Shown: one piece after another, positions 45,347 through 55,259 of the stretch
Layout: each line of letters starts with the position of its first letter
Position numbering within the stretch: position 1 is the stretch's first letter
Assembly (NCBI RefSeq): GCF_014637345.1
Contig: NZ_BMEX01000012.1
Location: 1 to 64,000, forward strand
Origin: Kroppenstedtia guangzhouensis
GTDB taxonomy: Bacteria; Bacillota; Bacilli; Thermoactinomycetales; DSM-45169
Length of the DNA stretch: 64,000 nucleotides
Reading direction: 5' to 3'
The notes under the pieces: generated by a model
Told to the model about the DNA's origin: nothing
What the model saw: the letters and a program-made list of their open reading frames with translations, nothing else
Database searches by the model: none
Made by a program: the position numbers and the translations under genes

Positions 45347-46492
45347 CTATTGATCTTGGTTGGCAAATGCATCTTCTTCTCCCCAGATGGAATCGTAGAC
45401 GATATCCACCAGGTTGGCTCGGGTCACAATCCCGTCGAGACGGTTTTCATCATCGACAACGGGGACATATTTCATCCCTTTCTTCAGGATTTTTCGTATG
45501 GTATCTCGCAATAAATCCTCTTTTTTAACCGCATAGATGTCAGTCTCCAACACATCCCCAACCTGCTGCGCCTTTTTGCGGTTTTGATCCAGGATCTCCA
45601 CATCGATATACCCTTGAAGGATATTTCGTTCATCCACGACCAAGAGCGTGTCCACTCTGCGCTCCTTCATTAACTGAATGGATGCGGACAAAGACTTGTC
45701 CACCGAGATTGTCACTGGATTCGGATTCATGACCTGTCCCACTGTTTGAATATTGGGCCTCGCTTGGATCAGACGTTCTTTCCCGATAAATTCCTCCACA
45801 AATTCATTGGCGGGATTTCGCAGGATTTCATCGGGAGTGCCAACTTGGACCAGTTTTCCCTCCCGCATAATGACGATCCGATCAGCCAACTTCAGCGCTT
45901 CATCCATGTCGTGAGTCACAAAGATAATTGTCTTGCCAAGGGACTGTTGCAGATTTTTAAACTCTTCCTGCAAGGACTCCCGGGTAATCGGATCCAAAGC
46001 ACCAAAGGGTTCATCCATCAAGATCAAGGGAGGATCCGCTGCCAATGCGCGTAAAACACCGATCCGCTGTTGTTGACCGCCACTCAGTTCGTGAGGATAA
46101 CGGTATAAATACTCCGGATTCATATTTACCAGCTTCAATAACTCCTCGGCTCGATTTTTCCGTCGATCTTCCGGCCATTTCAACAATTTGGGGACGAGTG
46201 CGATGTTTTCCATGATCGTCATATGAGGAAAAAGACCGATCTGTTGAATGACATAACCGATGGAACGCCTGAGTTCCACCTGATTTTTATGCAGGATGTT
46301 TTCACCCTTGATATAAATGCTTCCTTCCGAAGGCTCAATCAAGCGGTTGATCATTTTCATGGTGGTGGTTTTTCCACAGCCACTCGGGCCGATAATAACA
46401 ACGAATTCTCCCTGTTCCACCTCCAGCTTTAAGTCTTCAACCGCTTTTTTACCGCCGGAGTACACTTTAGTCACATAGTCAAACTTCAGCAA
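45347..46492 (-). CDS. opuCA: Osmoprotectant ABC transporter ATPase with CBS domains (OpuCA type)
   Basis: This 381-residue ATPase powers betaine/carnitine/choline-type uptake. Seen: Walker [15 protein letters not shown]-loop region [16 protein letters not shown] signature [15 protein letters not shown]; Walker [14 protein letters not shown]; the H-loop VTHDMDEAL; and two C-terminal CBS repeats ([14 protein letters not shown] and the [12 protein letters not shown] region), which in OpuA-type ATPases sense ionic strength or a nucleotide. TTG 46492 is chosen because GGAGGTGG is 5-8 nt upstream; longer in-frame extensions have no ribosome site. Confidence 0.94.
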   Translation of the reverse strand: MLKFDYVTKVYSGGKKAVEDLKLEVEQGEFVVIIGPSGCGKTTTMKMINRLIEPSEGSIYIKGENILHKNQVELRRSIGYVIQQIGLFPHMTIMENIALVPKLLKWPEDRRKNRAEELLKLVNMNPEYLYRYPHELSGGQQQRIGVLRALAADPPLILMDEPFGALDPITRESLQEEFKNLQQSLGKTIIFVTHDMDEALKLADRIVIMREGKLVQVGTPDEILRNPANEFVEEFIGKERLIQARPNIQTVGQVMNPNPVTISVDKSLSASIQLMKERRVDTLLVVDERNILQGYIDVEILDQNRKKAQQVGDVLETDIYAVKKEDLLRDTIRKILKKGMKYVPVVDDENRLDGIVTRANLVDIVYDSIWGEEDAFANQDQ

Positions 46493-46926
46493 TAAAGCCA
46501 CCTCCCAATCAAATTGCCGATAAATGAAGCAGTTATTCCAAACCTTAACCAACCGAAGGCTTCATAAACTCATGGCAAGATCTTTATTATTTCCCTCCTC
46601 TGAACGTTCCAATCTGCCATCGGTTTTCCCATTTGCCAATTATGTCGGGCTGATTCTGATAGATGGACCGGTGGGTGTGACTGCCTCTTCACCTGATCAT
46701 GCAAACCTCCAACATAATTTAGTATAAAGTAAATAGTCTGATGTATGAAATTTAGATACTGGACATATAGTCTGTTTTGTTTATACAAATTTTATTTAAC
46801 ATCAATTGTGTGGATTAACGTTACAGATCCTCTGGTTTCCATGGAGATGCTCCAAAAATCTCACTTCGGGATTCAGATACAAATATGTTACATTGATCTC
46901 GAAACAGGAGTTAAAGGAGGGTGCTT
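46493..46926. promoter_or_regulatory. Divergent control region between opuC and the GbsR-type gene
   Basis: This 434-base AT-rich region must hold the opuC and regulator promoters. A possible minus-strand -10 (TATACT) lies near 46725 without a convincing -35. No palindrome is strong enough to propose as the GbsR-type operator. Confidence 0.45.
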
Positions 46927-47553
46927 GTGGGAGGGCCAATGCTTGACAGGATCCATCATGCGGAAGAACAGTTTGTAGAGAGAATGGCTGATAATATGAA
47001 CACCTTTGGAGTTTCGTCCACTTTGGGGCGGGTTCTCGGAATTATCTATATGAAACGGAAACCCATGACCCTCGATGAATTGTCAGCAGAAACCGGCATG
47101 AGCAAAGCCCGCATGAGCCAAGTAATCCGCGAACTGACCGACCTCAATCTCGCAGAAAAAGTATTTAAAAAAGGCGTCAGAAAAGATTTGTACAATGTGG
47201 AGCCGGATTACTATCAAACATTTATTTCTATATTCACCTCCCAATGGAGGAAGGCGATAAATAGAAATAGAAAATTCGGGCTAACATTATCCAGGGAATT
47301 GGTTGAAATACAGGAAACCGAAGGGTTGGATGAGGAAACAGAACAAAAGGTCAATGAATTGTTAAAGGAAACCAAGGAGTGGCTGGACTATTATGATTGG
47401 TTGAACCGCTTGACGGAGTTCTTTGAAAGCGGAGAAGTGTTTCAACATGTCCCCAAGGTTCAACCAAAAGTAAGAAAGTTGGATCCCACACAGCTAAGGA
47501 AGAGACTTAAAAGGGCTTGTGTATCTCCATTGCCGGGGGACGGACCGGTGTAA
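46927..47553 (+). CDS. GbsR/OpcR-type MarR-like repressor
   Basis: This 208-residue regulator belongs to the GbsR family, which represses choline uptake and glycine betaine synthesis genes and responds to choline or glycine betaine. Seen: FGVSSTLGRVLGIIYMKRKPMTLDEL (about 28-53) and the helix-turn-helix ETGMSKARMSQVIRELTDLN, followed by the wing KVFKKGVRKDLYNVEPDYYQ. GTG 46927 follows AAAGGAGGG by 5 nt; the ATG at 46939 is too close to its nearest Shine-Dalgarno. Being divergent from opuC suggests that operon is the target, as for OpcR/opuC in B. subtilis. Confidence 0.88.
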   Translation: MGGPMLDRIHHAEEQFVERMADNMNTFGVSSTLGRVLGIIYMKRKPMTLDELSAETGMSKARMSQVIRELTDLNLAEKVFKKGVRKDLYNVEPDYYQTFISIFTSQWRKAINRNRKFGLTLSRELVEIQETEGLDEETEQKVNELLKETKEWLDYYDWLNRLTEFFESGEVFQHVPKVQPKVRKLDPTQLRKRLKRACVSPLPGDGPV

Positions 47554-47670
47554 CCGTCTTCAATCTCTTGCAAAGGCGCATCGGGAGACCGCGAAGTGAA
47601 TCCGGCGCGCTTGTGCCCTATGGATACAAAGGATCTCCCCTGATACACAGGCCACCACTCATTCTTAGTG

Positions 47671-47702
47671 AAAACCCCCGCGTCCAAAAGGAGGCGGGGG
47701 AT
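47671..47702 (-). terminator. Terminator of infC-rpmI-rplT
   Basis: On the minus strand, ATCCCCCGC, a 12-nt loop and GCGGGGGTTTTC, a few bases after the rplT stop. Confidence 0.85.
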
Positions 47703-47707
47703 TGAAA

Positions 47708-48067
47708 TCAAGCGTTCACTTTACCTTTGGCCAGGTTGGCCAGCTCAGTGAATGCTTTTTTGTCATTGACAGCCAGATCAGCCAGCATTTTGCGGTTGAT
47801 ATTCACGCCCGCCTGTTTCAGGCCGTACATCAGTTTGTTGTAGGAAAGGCCGTTCATACGGGCGGCGGCATTGATCCGGGTAATCCAGAGCCGACGAAAG
47901 TCACGTTTTCTTTGGCGCCGGTCACGGTAGGAATAACTCAGTGACTTCATCACTTGTTGTTTTGCGGTTTTAAACAGGGTATGTTTCGAACCGAAGTACC
48001 CCCGGGCCAGTTTCAAGACTTTTTTGCGGCGACGGCGGGTCACCGTCCCGCCTTTGACACGTGCCAT
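47708..48067 (-). CDS. rplT: 50S ribosomal protein L20
   Basis: This 119-residue ribosomal protein is needed early in 50S assembly and often represses its own operon by binding the leader RNA. Seen: the highly basic N-terminus [59 protein letters not shown] and [14 protein letters not shown]. Length is exactly typical. It is the last gene of the infC-rpmI-rplT operon. Confidence 0.98.
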   Translation of the reverse strand: MARVKGGTVTRRRRKKVLKLARGYFGSKHTLFKTAKQQVMKSLSYSYRDRRQRKRDFRRLWITRINAAARMNGLSYNKLMYGLKQAGVNINRKMLADLAVNDKKAFTELANLAKGKVNA

Positions 48068-48116
48068 GGCTCATTCCCTCCAAATCCAGCGCGTTTGATA
48101 GGATCCATCCTGTGAA

Positions 48117-48314
48117 TCACTTGTAAGCAATCAGCTGCTTGATGCGTTTCACATCGGATTTGCTCATTGTGGTGCTCTTGCGCAACTTGCGCTTCGCACT
48201 CTTGGGTTTATGCTCCAACATGTGGTTCATATAAGCGTGATTTCGCTTCACCTTTCCGGTACCGGTTTTGTTAAAGCGTTTGGCCGCTGCGCGGCGGGTC
48301 TTCATTTTCGGCAT
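48117..48314 (-). CDS. rpmI: 50S ribosomal protein L35
   Basis: This 65-residue basic protein starts [20 protein letters not shown] and contains [17 protein letters not shown], both diagnostic for L35. It lies between infC (21 nt upstream) and rplT (49 nt downstream). Confidence 0.98.
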   Translation of the reverse strand: MPKMKTRRAAAKRFNKTGTGKVKRNHAYMNHMLEHKPKSAKRKLRKSTTMSKSDVKRIKQLIAYK

Positions 48315-48335
48315 CGATTGCTTCCTCCTGACTGA

Positions 48336-48857
48336 TCAAGCATTATCCTTCTTGGGAGACAGGATCATGATCATATGGCGTCCTTCCATCTTGGGATAGC
48401 GCTCCACATCCCCGATCTCTTTCACTTCCTCCGCCATGCGATTGAGAATCCTGCGTCCAATATCTTGGTGGGTGATTTCCCGACCCCGGAAACGGATGGT
48501 GAGCTTCACTTTGTCCCCATTGCTCAAAAACTTTTTGACGTTGCGAAGCTTGGTGTTGACGTCATGCTCTTCAATGGAAGGACTGAAGCGAATCTCTTTG
48601 ATCTGAATGGTTTTTTGGTTCTTCCGGGCCTCTTTTTCCCGCTTGCTCTGCTCATAACGGTATTTACCGTAATCCATGATCCGACAAACCGGCGGTTTAG
48701 CCTTGGGCGCGACATTGACGAGGTCCAGATCCGCCTCCTGGGCCAGGCGAAGAGCTTCACGGAGCGGCTGAATACCCAGTTGGTTCCCATTGGAATCGAT
48801 CAGACGCACCTCACGGGCACGGATGGCCTCGTTCACCAGATGCTGTTCTTTGCTAAT
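48336..48857 (-). CDS. infC: Translation initiation factor IF-3, ATT start
   Basis: This roughly 173-residue factor binds the 30S subunit and checks start-codon pairing. Seen: [21 protein letters not shown] in the N-domain (positions about 8-28), [19 protein letters not shown] in the linker, and [20 protein letters not shown] in the C-domain. The start is read as ATT at 48855-48857: GGAGGTG lies about 7-8 nt upstream, and the protein then begins [12 protein letters not shown], as in other bacteria. AUU starts are the hallmark of infC autoregulation, because IF-3 itself discriminates against them. A longer in-frame reading into the leader has no support. Confidence 0.95.
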   Translation of the reverse strand: MSKEQHLVNEAIRAREVRLIDSNGNQLGIQPLREALRLAQEADLDLVNVAPKAKPPVCRIMDYGKYRYEQSKREKEARKNQKTIQIKEIRFSPSIEEHDVNTKLRNVKKFLSNGDKVKLTIRFRGREITHQDIGRRILNRMAEEVKEIGDVERYPKMEGRHMIMILSPKKDNA

Positions 48858-48898
48858 AACCTGCCACCTCCGAAGGAGTAGTGTAACAAGGGTACGCC

Positions 48899-48927
48899 AA
48901 AAAGGTGTGAGCAAAGCGCCCACACCT
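48899..48927 (-). promoter_or_regulatory. Attenuator hairpin in the infC leader
   Basis: On the minus strand, AGGTGTG...CTCACACCT (with GCGC/TTTGC between) is followed by TTTTT, about 45 nt before the ATT start. The position matches the L20-leader terminators of other Firmicutes infC operons, in which L20 controls read-through. I did not verify the full L20-binding fold. Confidence 0.7.
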
Positions 48928-49016
48928 GTCATCCCATCATACAAAACCGAGAACCTGTCAACTGCCTTTGCGTCGATCAGGTGAGAAGCGGGCGCTTCTG
49001 CTTGAATATCATAGGA

Positions 49017-49045
49017 ATCGTATCATGGGATCCGGTACCTGTCAA
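49017..49045 (-). promoter_or_regulatory. Promoter of infC-rpmI-rplT
   Basis: On the minus strand, TTGACA (49040-49045), 17-nt spacer, TACGAT (49017-49022). The leader to the ATT start is about 150 nt and contains the attenuator. Confidence 0.78.
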
Positions 49046-49075
49046 GAGGTGGAGGATCACAGCCTCCACGCTGCC

Positions 49076-51007
49076 TTACACCTTCTCTTCAATCTCTTGT
49101 TGCAGTTCCTGGATCAAGGCATCCACACTCCGGGCGCCTTGATCTCCCTGGCCGTGACGGCGGACGGCCACGGTTCCCTGTTGTTCTTCCTTTTGACCGA
49201 CGACCAACATATAGGGGATTTTCTGCAGCTGGGCCTCCCGGATCTTGTACCCGATCTTCTCGCTGCGGGAGTCCAGTTCCGCCCGAATACCGGCGCCTTG
49301 GAGACGGTCCACCACCCCGGCGGCATAATCGTGGAAGGCGTCCGTGATGGTCATCACCCGGGCTTGGATCGGAGCAAGCCAGAGGGGAAGAACTCCCTTG
49401 TAGTACTCCAGCAGGAAAGCGACAAAGCGCTCCATGGTGCCAACGATTCCCCGGTGAATCACCACTGGGCGGTGGGGTTGGCCGTCTTCGCCGATGTATT
49501 CCAGACCAAATTGATTGGGCAAGTGGAAATCCATCTGGACAGTGGACAGGGTTTCATCTTTTCCGAGAGCAGTCTGAACTTGCACATCCAGTTTGGGCCC
49601 GTAGAAAGCGGCTTCCCCCTTGGCTTCCACATAGTCGACACCCATTTCGTCCATCGCTTCCCGAAGAATCCGCTGGCTGGTTTCCCACATCTCATCGTTT
49701 TGGACATATTTTTTCTTATCTTCAGGATCCCGGTAGGACAAACGATACCAGAAATCTTGAATCCCAAAGTCGCGATAAACCTCTTCGATCAGTTGCACCA
49801 CCCGGATAAATTCAGATTTGATCTGATCCGGGCGGCAAAAGATATGGGCATCGTTCAAGGTCATGGCTCGGACCCGCTGCAATCCGGACAGGGCCCCGGA
49901 CATTTCGTGGCGATGCATCATCCCCAGCTCTGCGATCCGGACAGGCAGATTGCGATAGCTCTTCAGATCGTTTTTGTAAATCATCATATGGTGAGGACAG
50001 TTCATCGGCCGCAAGACCAACTCTTCATTATCCATCTTCATCGACGGATACATGTCCTCATGATAGTGATCCCAATGGCCGGAGATTTTGTACAGCTCCA
50101 CACTGGCCAAGTGAGGAGTGTACACATGCTGATACCCCAAGCGCTCTTCCTTGTCAACAATGTAACGCTCAATAATCCGACGGATCGTGGCTCCGTTGGG
50201 CAGCCAGAGGGGGAGTCCCTGTCCCACCTCTTGGGACAGGGTGAAGATCTTCAATTCTTTGCCCAGCTTGCGGTGATCCCGCTCCTTCGCTTCTTCCAAC
50301 TGTTTAAGATAGTCATTCAGCTGAGACTGTTTGGGCCAGATCGTTCCGTAGACCCGCTGCAACATCCGGTTCTCCGAGTCGCCCCGCCAATAGGCCCCGG
50401 CCACGCTCAACAGCTTGAAGTTTTTCAGTTTGCCCGTGGAGGGAACATGGGGACCCCGACACAGGTCGAAAAACTCTCCCTGTTCATACAGGGTGATCTC
50501 CTCTCCCTCCGGTAGCTCCCGGATCAACTCCAGTTTCAGTTCATCCCCTGCTTCCTCATAGATGCGAAGAGCTTCTTCCCTGGAGACGACCCGCCGCTTT
50601 ATCGGGTGATCCTCCTTGGCAATCTTCCGCATCTCTTCCTCGATTTTGGGCAAATCATCCGCGGTCAGGGGCTGAGTCAGATCCATATCATAGTAAAATC
50701 CGTTTTCGATAACAGGACCGATGCCCAACTTCACATCGGAAAAGAGGCGCTTAACGGCCTGGGCCATCAGATGGGTCGCACTGTGGCGGTAAACCTCCAA
50801 CCCTTCCGGGTCCTCCAAGGTCAGAATCCGCACCTTGGCTCCGTCAGGCACTTCCCAGGACAGATCCACAGTCTTCCCGTCCACCTGCCCGGCAATCGCT
50901 TTTTTGGCCAGTCCGCGGCTGATCGATTCAGCCACTTTTCGAATCGTCACCTTCTCTCCCTCAAATTGTCGGACAGATCCGTCCGGCAGTTTGATGGCCA
51001 CGCTCAT
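49076..51007 (-). CDS. thrS: Threonyl-tRNA synthetase
   Basis: This 643-residue class II synthetase charges tRNA-Thr. Seen: the N-terminal TGS domain ([16 protein letters not shown]); the editing domain with [15 protein letters not shown] (HxxxH type); catalytic motif 2 (the [19 protein letters not shown] region); the zinc Cys and His in [13 protein letters not shown]; motif 3 near [15 protein letters not shown]; and the anticodon-binding domain from [15 protein letters not shown]. Length is normal. It has its own promoter and a T-box leader. It precedes infC as in B. subtilis relatives. Confidence 0.98.
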   Translation of the reverse strand: MSVAIKLPDGSVRQFEGEKVTIRKVAESISRGLAKKAIAGQVDGKTVDLSWEVPDGAKVRILTLEDPEGLEVYRHSATHLMAQAVKRLFSDVKLGIGPVIENGFYYDMDLTQPLTADDLPKIEEEMRKIAKEDHPIKRRVVSREEALRIYEEAGDELKLELIRELPEGEEITLYEQGEFFDLCRGPHVPSTGKLKNFKLLSVAGAYWRGDSENRMLQRVYGTIWPKQSQLNDYLKQLEEAKERDHRKLGKELKIFTLSQEVGQGLPLWLPNGATIRRIIERYIVDKEERLGYQHVYTPHLASVELYKISGHWDHYHEDMYPSMKMDNEELVLRPMNCPHHMMIYKNDLKSYRNLPVRIAELGMMHRHEMSGALSGLQRVRAMTLNDAHIFCRPDQIKSEFIRVVQLIEEVYRDFGIQDFWYRLSYRDPEDKKKYVQNDEMWETSQRILREAMDEMGVDYVEAKGEAAFYGPKLDVQVQTALGKDETLSTVQMDFHLPNQFGLEYIGEDGQPHRPVVIHRGIVGTMERFVAFLLEYYKGVLPLWLAPIQARVMTITDAFHDYAAGVVDRLQGAGIRAELDSRSEKIGYKIREAQLQKIPYMLVVGQKEEQQGTVAVRRHGQGDQGARSVDALIQELQQEIEEKV

Positions 51008-51029
51008 TCCGCTTCACTCCTTTTGAGAT

Positions 51030-51322
51030 AAATAAAAAACACCCGATCCCTGTCCAAGGGACGAGTGTTTGAAGACACACGCGGTTCCACCCTGATTCAG
51101 CTGCTGTCTCTCCGGAGACAACAACCCTCTCGGCACGGTAACGGTGTGCAAAACCGGCAACCGATACTGACCCCAGGGGGTGTTCCCGGCGCAGCTCAGA
51201 GGGGGTCGTCCTTCCGCCCAGAGGGTTTAGGGGCTTGCAGCCGGTGGCCCCTATTCTCTGAAACCGTAAGCGGAAAACGGTGTCCTCGTCATCGCCAAGG
51301 TCCAAACGTTTGGACCATGAAT
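51030..51322 (-). promoter_or_regulatory. T-box leader of thrS
   Basis: Read on the minus strand: AGAGAATAGGGGCC and GCCCCT in Stem I; a specifier region AAGGACGACCC, where ACG or ACC (both Thr) can be read; the T-box CAGGGTGGAACCGCG (51080-51094); and a terminator ACACTCGTCCCT/AGGGATCGGGTGT followed by TTTTTTATTT. Uncharged tRNA-Thr should promote read-through. The exact specifier register is not certain. Confidence 0.9.
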
Positions 51323-51329
51323 TTATGTA

Positions 51330-51358
51330 ATTATATCGCCGGGATTCACCAGCGTCAA
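51330..51358 (-). promoter_or_regulatory. Promoter of thrS
   Basis: On the minus strand, TTGACG (51353-51358), 17-nt spacer, TATAAT (51330-51335). The -35 box overlaps the last codons of ytxC. Confidence 0.85.
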
Positions 51359-52260
51359 CCTTTCGGAACAAAACCGTCTTCCCGGCCTTTCAAGTGCCGA
51401 CAGCCGGAACATCCGTTGCAGATCGTTATCCGATCCTCAAACACCTGCATCAGGGTGCAAACCACATTCTCCTCCCGGTTTCGTGTATGAAGGACCACTT
51501 GTTCCGGTGCCACCGTCAACAGTGTGCTGACGATGAGATCTTCATGGGAGGTAACCTGATCCATCAACTCTTCCACCGTGTGATCCATCTCCTTCATCTG
51601 CAGGGGTCGGCCTTCCCCATCAAGGAGACGGAATCTCCGGATGCCGATATGAAGCACATGCACCAGAGGTACTTTCGGCTGCTGAATGGAGACAAAATAC
51701 CGGAGCAGATCGATAAACTCCCGATACTCCTGATCGAGCAGATATTCATCAATTGCATGTTCCACCAACTTCATCAAAATGTCCCGGTACCGCTTCATGC
51801 GAAATTGAAAATATCCATCGACGGCCAAATCCCGGTGATTGCAGAAATACTTGGCTATTTGACGGGCCATCCAATGTTTCCTTCTCCGGTGGGAAGGCTC
51901 CTCCGCCTCGGAATCATCCAGCAGATGATAAGCATAACGCTCAATCTCCCGGGACTCCCCCGGGTTCCAGTAATGGAAATCCTGGGTGATGATCCGGCGG
52001 ATCAAATTCGGCTCATTTACAGCCAAATAATAATCCGCCACCGCTCTTCCCAAGGAATGGCGCAAACCCTGCTCCGACTTTTCCCCCGCCACCCGGTTTT
52101 GGATATAAAAAACGGTGCGGGTCCCTTGGTCAAATTCCTCCAAACAGCAACTGAAACCGGATCGTTCCAAACGGGCCGCCTGCTGATTCAACAGCTCGCG
52201 CATCTGTCCGGCTTCCCTTGATGTCACCGGTCCCGGAACCGAGATTTGATAAGCGGCCAT
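51355..52260 (-). CDS. ytxC: Sporulation-associated protein YtxC
   Basis: This roughly 301-residue protein matches YtxC by position (dnaB-dnaI-ytxC-thrS order) and style. It is mostly helical and charged, contains a Tyr-rich central region (AVADYYLAVNEPNLIRRIIT) and ends in a cysteine cluster CNGCSGCRHLKG. Its biochemical role is not established; it is conserved in endospore formers. ATG 52260 is preferred because GGGGGG lies upstream; an in-frame ATG at 52284 lacks a site. It ends exactly where the thrS promoter begins. A conserved fold outside spore formers is not known to me. Confidence 0.82.
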   Translation of the reverse strand: MAAYQISVPGPVTSREAGQMRELLNQQAARLERSGFSCCLEEFDQGTRTVFYIQNRVAGEKSEQGLRHSLGRAVADYYLAVNEPNLIRRIITQDFHYWNPGESREIERYAYHLLDDSEAEEPSHRRRKHWMARQIAKYFCNHRDLAVDGYFQFRMKRYRDILMKLVEHAIDEYLLDQEYREFIDLLRYFVSIQQPKVPLVHVLHIGIRRFRLLDGEGRPLQMKEMDHTVEELMDQVTSHEDLIVSTLLTVAPEQVVLHTRNREENVVCTLMQVFEDRITICNGCSGCRHLKGREDGFVPKG

Positions 52261-52344
52261 TCCTCCGCCCCCCGCTTTGTCCATCGTTTAAAGCTAGTAT
52301 ATGGGTGGCCGTTGCAGGGTATACGTCCCAGAGGACAGGACTTC

Positions 52345-53064
52345 TCATCGGGCGTTGGCCGGTGCTCGGTAACCCGCCTCTTTTGCCTCCTGCTCTGTGC
52401 AAAACCAGCGTTCCGGCTTAGTTTCATCATATTGGGGACTCATCCGTGTATGATAGATCTTCTCTCCCTTCCGATTGATATTCCCCTTGATTTTCCCAAC
52501 GCAGCCCTCATCCTGTCCGGTTTTCGCCTCCTGATCGTCTTCTTTCCGCCACAGTCCTGCATCCTTCTTGCGCGCCTCCCGCTCCAGGCGAAGGAAGGTT
52601 TCCTGATATTTCACATTGGGCGGAACCGTCATAATCCGGGCATATCCTTCTTTTACCAGGGTGGCGTTAAACAGTTCATCCTTCAACCACAGATATGCCA
52701 GGAGGCGACCGTACTGATCCCGTTTTTCCTCGTCCAGCTCCAGCCGGACCTCTTTTCCTTCCAAACGATCCTTCGTATAATGGGAAGCTTCCTTCCCGTA
52801 ATACTCCACACCGATTTTTGGATGGTTTGTCTCCGGTGTGTTCACACCGATGAAACGAACTTTTTCCTCTTTTCCCCCGATCTCGACAACTACGGTATCT
52901 CCGTCGATGACACGAATGACCCGTCCTTTCTCCAACCCTTGGCCCGGGGGTTTCAAACCTTTCACCGGTTCGCCTGCTCCCGCAGATTCACCACTCTGAC
53001 ATCCGGCGACCAGCAGGAGCAACATTACCAACCCGATCAGAATCCGCACTTTGCTGTTTCTCAT
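52345..53064 (-). CDS. Thermonuclease-like (SNase) lipoprotein
   Basis: This 239-residue protein has a lipoprotein signal (lipobox LLVAGC, Cys22) and a staphylococcal-nuclease domain. Seen: RVIRVIDGDTVVVEI with the catalytic Asp; KVRFIGVNTPET with catalytic Arg; RDQYGRLLAYLWLKDELFNA; and EARKKDAGLW. A C-terminal domain (CVGKIKGNINRKGEKIYHTR ... WFCTEQEAKEAGYR) is a small Cys-containing module often appended to such nucleases. It should act outside the cell or at the membrane as a nonspecific nuclease, perhaps for nutrient or DNA uptake. It has no operon partner; the next gene ends 20 nt upstream. Confidence 0.9.
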   Translation of the reverse strand: MRNSKVRILIGLVMLLLLVAGCQSGESAGAGEPVKGLKPPGQGLEKGRVIRVIDGDTVVVEIGGKEEKVRFIGVNTPETNHPKIGVEYYGKEASHYTKDRLEGKEVRLELDEEKRDQYGRLLAYLWLKDELFNATLVKEGYARIMTVPPNVKYQETFLRLEREARKKDAGLWRKEDDQEAKTGQDEGCVGKIKGNINRKGEKIYHTRMSPQYDETKPERWFCTEQEAKEAGYRAPANAR

Positions 53065-53083
53065 CTTTTCCTCCGTGCTTCGT

Positions 53084-53752
53084 TTATCCGCCCCACCCGA
53101 ACAGACCTTTCACCGTATCCAACTGCTGCATGGTGGAGCTGAGGAAAGTATCAAAAGAAGTTTCCTGAAAAAGCAGCCAAATCAGTGCCAGACCCCCTCC
53201 GTACATGGAGATTTTCCCCGTCATCTTGTCAATCTTGTCACCGGATCGAATACGGACCCCCAAATTTCTCAGACCGATTCGCTTTTTCCAAGGCCAGAAG
53301 AATGGCACTCCCCCGACCGTGACAGCATCGGCGAGCAGATGGGAAAAATACCCCAGAGCCATAGCCAAGGCGTAGGGAGGATGAGCCAAATATGTGATCC
53401 AAGTAACAATACCCATGGATAAAAATGAATGAGTAAAACTCCTGTGGGGGATAAACGCCACCGCGACTGCATAGATCCCCGAAAAGAAAATCCACCAATC
53501 CAATCCTTGAAGCAGGGCAAACAGAGCAAAGATACCGCCGAGGGCGGCCAAGGCCACCGACCGATATCGGATCGATTTGAACAACAAGTTGTTCAACAGG
53601 CTATTGTCTTCATCAATATCCGGCACGAGGGAGCCCAAGGAGGCGATCAACACCATTCCCGTAGCTTCCAAAAGATGACCTCCTGCACCGGTGACCCCCA
53701 CGGCAACCGCACCCGCTGTCAATCCTAATGCCAGATGGGTATTGCCTGTCAC
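53084..53752 (-). CDS. YdjM-family membrane-bound metal-dependent hydrolase
   Basis: This 222-residue multi-spanning protein belongs to the LexA-binding inner-membrane-associated putative hydrolase family (YdjM, DUF457). Seen: MTGNTHLALGLTAGAVAVG with the first His; the metal-binding PDIDEDNSLLN; PHRSFTHSFLSMG; and YFSHLLADAVTVGGVPFFWP with a His-Asp pair. GTG 53752 is chosen because the family starts there and AAGGAGGAAGGGAA precedes it. Substrate unknown. Length is normal. Confidence 0.85.
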   Translation of the reverse strand: MTGNTHLALGLTAGAVAVGVTGAGGHLLEATGMVLIASLGSLVPDIDEDNSLLNNLLFKSIRYRSVALAALGGIFALFALLQGLDWWIFFSGIYAVAVAFIPHRSFTHSFLSMGIVTWITYLAHPPYALAMALGYFSHLLADAVTVGGVPFFWPWKKRIGLRNLGVRIRSGDKIDKMTGKISMYGGGLALIWLLFQETSFDTFLSSTMQQLDTVKGLFGWGG

Positions 53753-53926
53753 TACTTCCCTTCCTCCTTTCGGAATAAATACCAACATATGTTTGGTCCC
53801 CAGGTTAAGAAAAAAACCGGCCCTCGGTATGTGAGTTTCCGGCATTTTCCTCTCACCTGTATATAAAATCATTTTACACGAACATCAAGCATCTGGCGAT
53901 CCCCCGTCCCCAATCTTTCTTGAAAA

Positions 53927-53960
53927 CAAAAAAAGCCCGCGACACGCACAGGCGTACGGG
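53927..53960 (-). terminator. Terminator of the tRNA cluster
   Basis: On the minus strand, CCCGTACGC, loop CTGT, GCGTGTCGCGGG, then CTTTTTTTG, just after the tRNA-Leu gene. Confidence 0.75.
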
Positions 53961-53992
53961 AGTCCCTTGAATCAGAAAGCGTCATGTCTGTC

Positions 53993-54081
53993 TGGTACCG
54001 AGGGTCGGACTCGAACCGACACGGTGGATCTCCACCCCGGGATTTTAAGTCCCGTGCGTCTACCTATTCCGCCACCCCGGC
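53993..54081 (-). tRNA. tRNA-Leu (anticodon TAA), CCA encoded
   Basis: On the minus strand it starts GCCGGGGTGGCGGAATAGG, has anticodon loop ACTTAAAAT (TAA), a long variable arm as expected for Leu, GGTTCGAGTCC in the T arm, and ends with CCA. The acceptor pairs GCCGGGG with CCTCGGT (two G-T pairs). 89 nt. Confidence 0.95.
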
Positions 54082-54092
54082 ATATACAGAAA

Positions 54093-54167
54093 TGGAGCGG
54101 ATGACGGGATTCGAACCCGCGACCCCCGCCTTGGCAAGGCGGTGCTCTACCACTGAGCCACATCCGC
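54093..54167 (-). tRNA. tRNA-Gly (anticodon GCC), CCA encoded
   Basis: On the minus strand it starts GCGGATGTGGCTCAGTGG, has anticodon arm CCGCCTTGCCAAGGCGG (GCC), T arm GGGTTCGAATCCC, and the 3' acceptor strand CATCCGC, then T and CCA. 75 nt. Confidence 0.96.
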
Positions 54168-54174
54168 TCGAACA

Positions 54175-54250
<76 letters not shown>

Positions 54251-54314
54251 TGTTAAATTAACTTGCGACAGAATTAATTATAACATGATATACTCCCGGA
54301 AGCAAGGATAATTT

Positions 54315-55259
54315 TTAGGAATCTGCCTTTCTGCGGTTTCGACCATCGACATAAAAAACATCCACCTGGTGCCGGATCCGCTCCATCATCCGTTTCGCCT
54401 TCAACCGTTCGATTCCCCCTTTATCTGAGTGGGCCAAATGGTCTTCCAGTTCGTCCAAATCCAGGTTGGATGTCATCACCGTCGGCAATTTTTCCATCAT
54501 CCGGTACTGCAAAATCGCCCCCAGAATTTCGTCCCGGGTCCAAGGTGTCATATTCTCTGCCCCGATATCATCCAGAATCAGAACCGTGGCTTTTTTTAGG
54601 GCATCCAGTTTCTGTTGCACCCCTCCATCACGGATGGAGTCCTTCACTTCCCGAATAAAGTCCGGAACATAGACCATCAAAGAGTCTACGCCAAATCGGA
54701 CCAGATCCTGGGCCATGGCGCCGGCGATCCGACTTTTTCCCACCCCGAAGGGGCCGTATAAGTAAAGACCTTTCCGAGGACGGCCCGATGCAAACTGCTC
54801 ACAAAAATCCATCGCCGCTTCAATCACTTCCGCCCGTTTTGAATCCCAGGTCATCTGTTCAAAAGTGGCATTGAGAATTTCTGCAGGGATATGATGACTT
54901 TGGATCAGCTGTTTCCGATTCCGCTCCTCAACCCAAGCTTTCTGTTTATCGCAGGGGGCCAGCCTCAGATCCAAGTAACCCCCATACAGATGCAGTTGCG
55001 AACGGTGTCCCTTCACCAGATTGGGGCAATGGTCCAGACCGGGACAGCGCTCACACTGCTCCCATTCCATCACCATCTGTCGCAAATGAGTCTGGGAGCG
55101 TCGGTATATTTCCCTCGGAACTTCGGGATGTTTCTCCCGAAAAGAGCGGACAGCGGGATGGGATAGAAACCGATCCAGCTTCCGGTCCGGATTTGGGCTT
55201 AACCGTCGGGAAAGCCGGTCTTTAAGCGGATTCACCACATTATCGATCCGTTCCATCAC
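54315..55259 (-). CDS. dnaI: Primosomal protein DnaI (helicase loader)
   Basis: This 314-residue AAA+ ATPase loads the replicative helicase at oriC and restart sites together with DnaB and DnaD. Seen: an N-terminal helicase-binding domain with a zinc cluster (CERCPGLDHC and a later Cys); Walker A LYGPFGVGKSR; Walker B VLILDDIGAENMT; and sensor 1 PTVMTSNLDLDEL. Length is typical. It starts within the stop region of dnaB (4-nt overlap), as in B. subtilis. Confidence 0.96.
   Translation of the reverse strand: MMERIDNVVNPLKDRLSRRLSPNPDRKLDRFLSHPAVRSFREKHPEVPREIYRRSQTHLRQMVMEWEQCERCPGLDHCPNLVKGHRSQLHLYGGYLDLRLAPCDKQKAWVEERNRKQLIQSHHIPAEILNATFEQMTWDSKRAEVIEAAMDFCEQFASGRPRKGLYLYGPFGVGKSRIAGAMAQDLVRFGVDSLMVYVPDFIREVKDSIRDGGVQQKLDALKKATVLILDDIGAENMTPWTRDEILGAILQYRMMEKLPTVMTSNLDLDELEDHLAHSDKGGIERLKAKRMMERIRHQVDVFYVDGRNRRKADS

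Noticed and set aside
48936-48962. Second TTGACA...TATGAT pair in the infC leader
   Set aside because: The spacer is only 14 nt; the upstream pair with a 17-nt spacer is a much better promoter.
48968-50515. A 515-codon plus-strand frame opposite thrS
   Set aside because: It is a mirror of the thrS reading frame with His/Gln-rich composition typical of antisense frames; thrS is certain.
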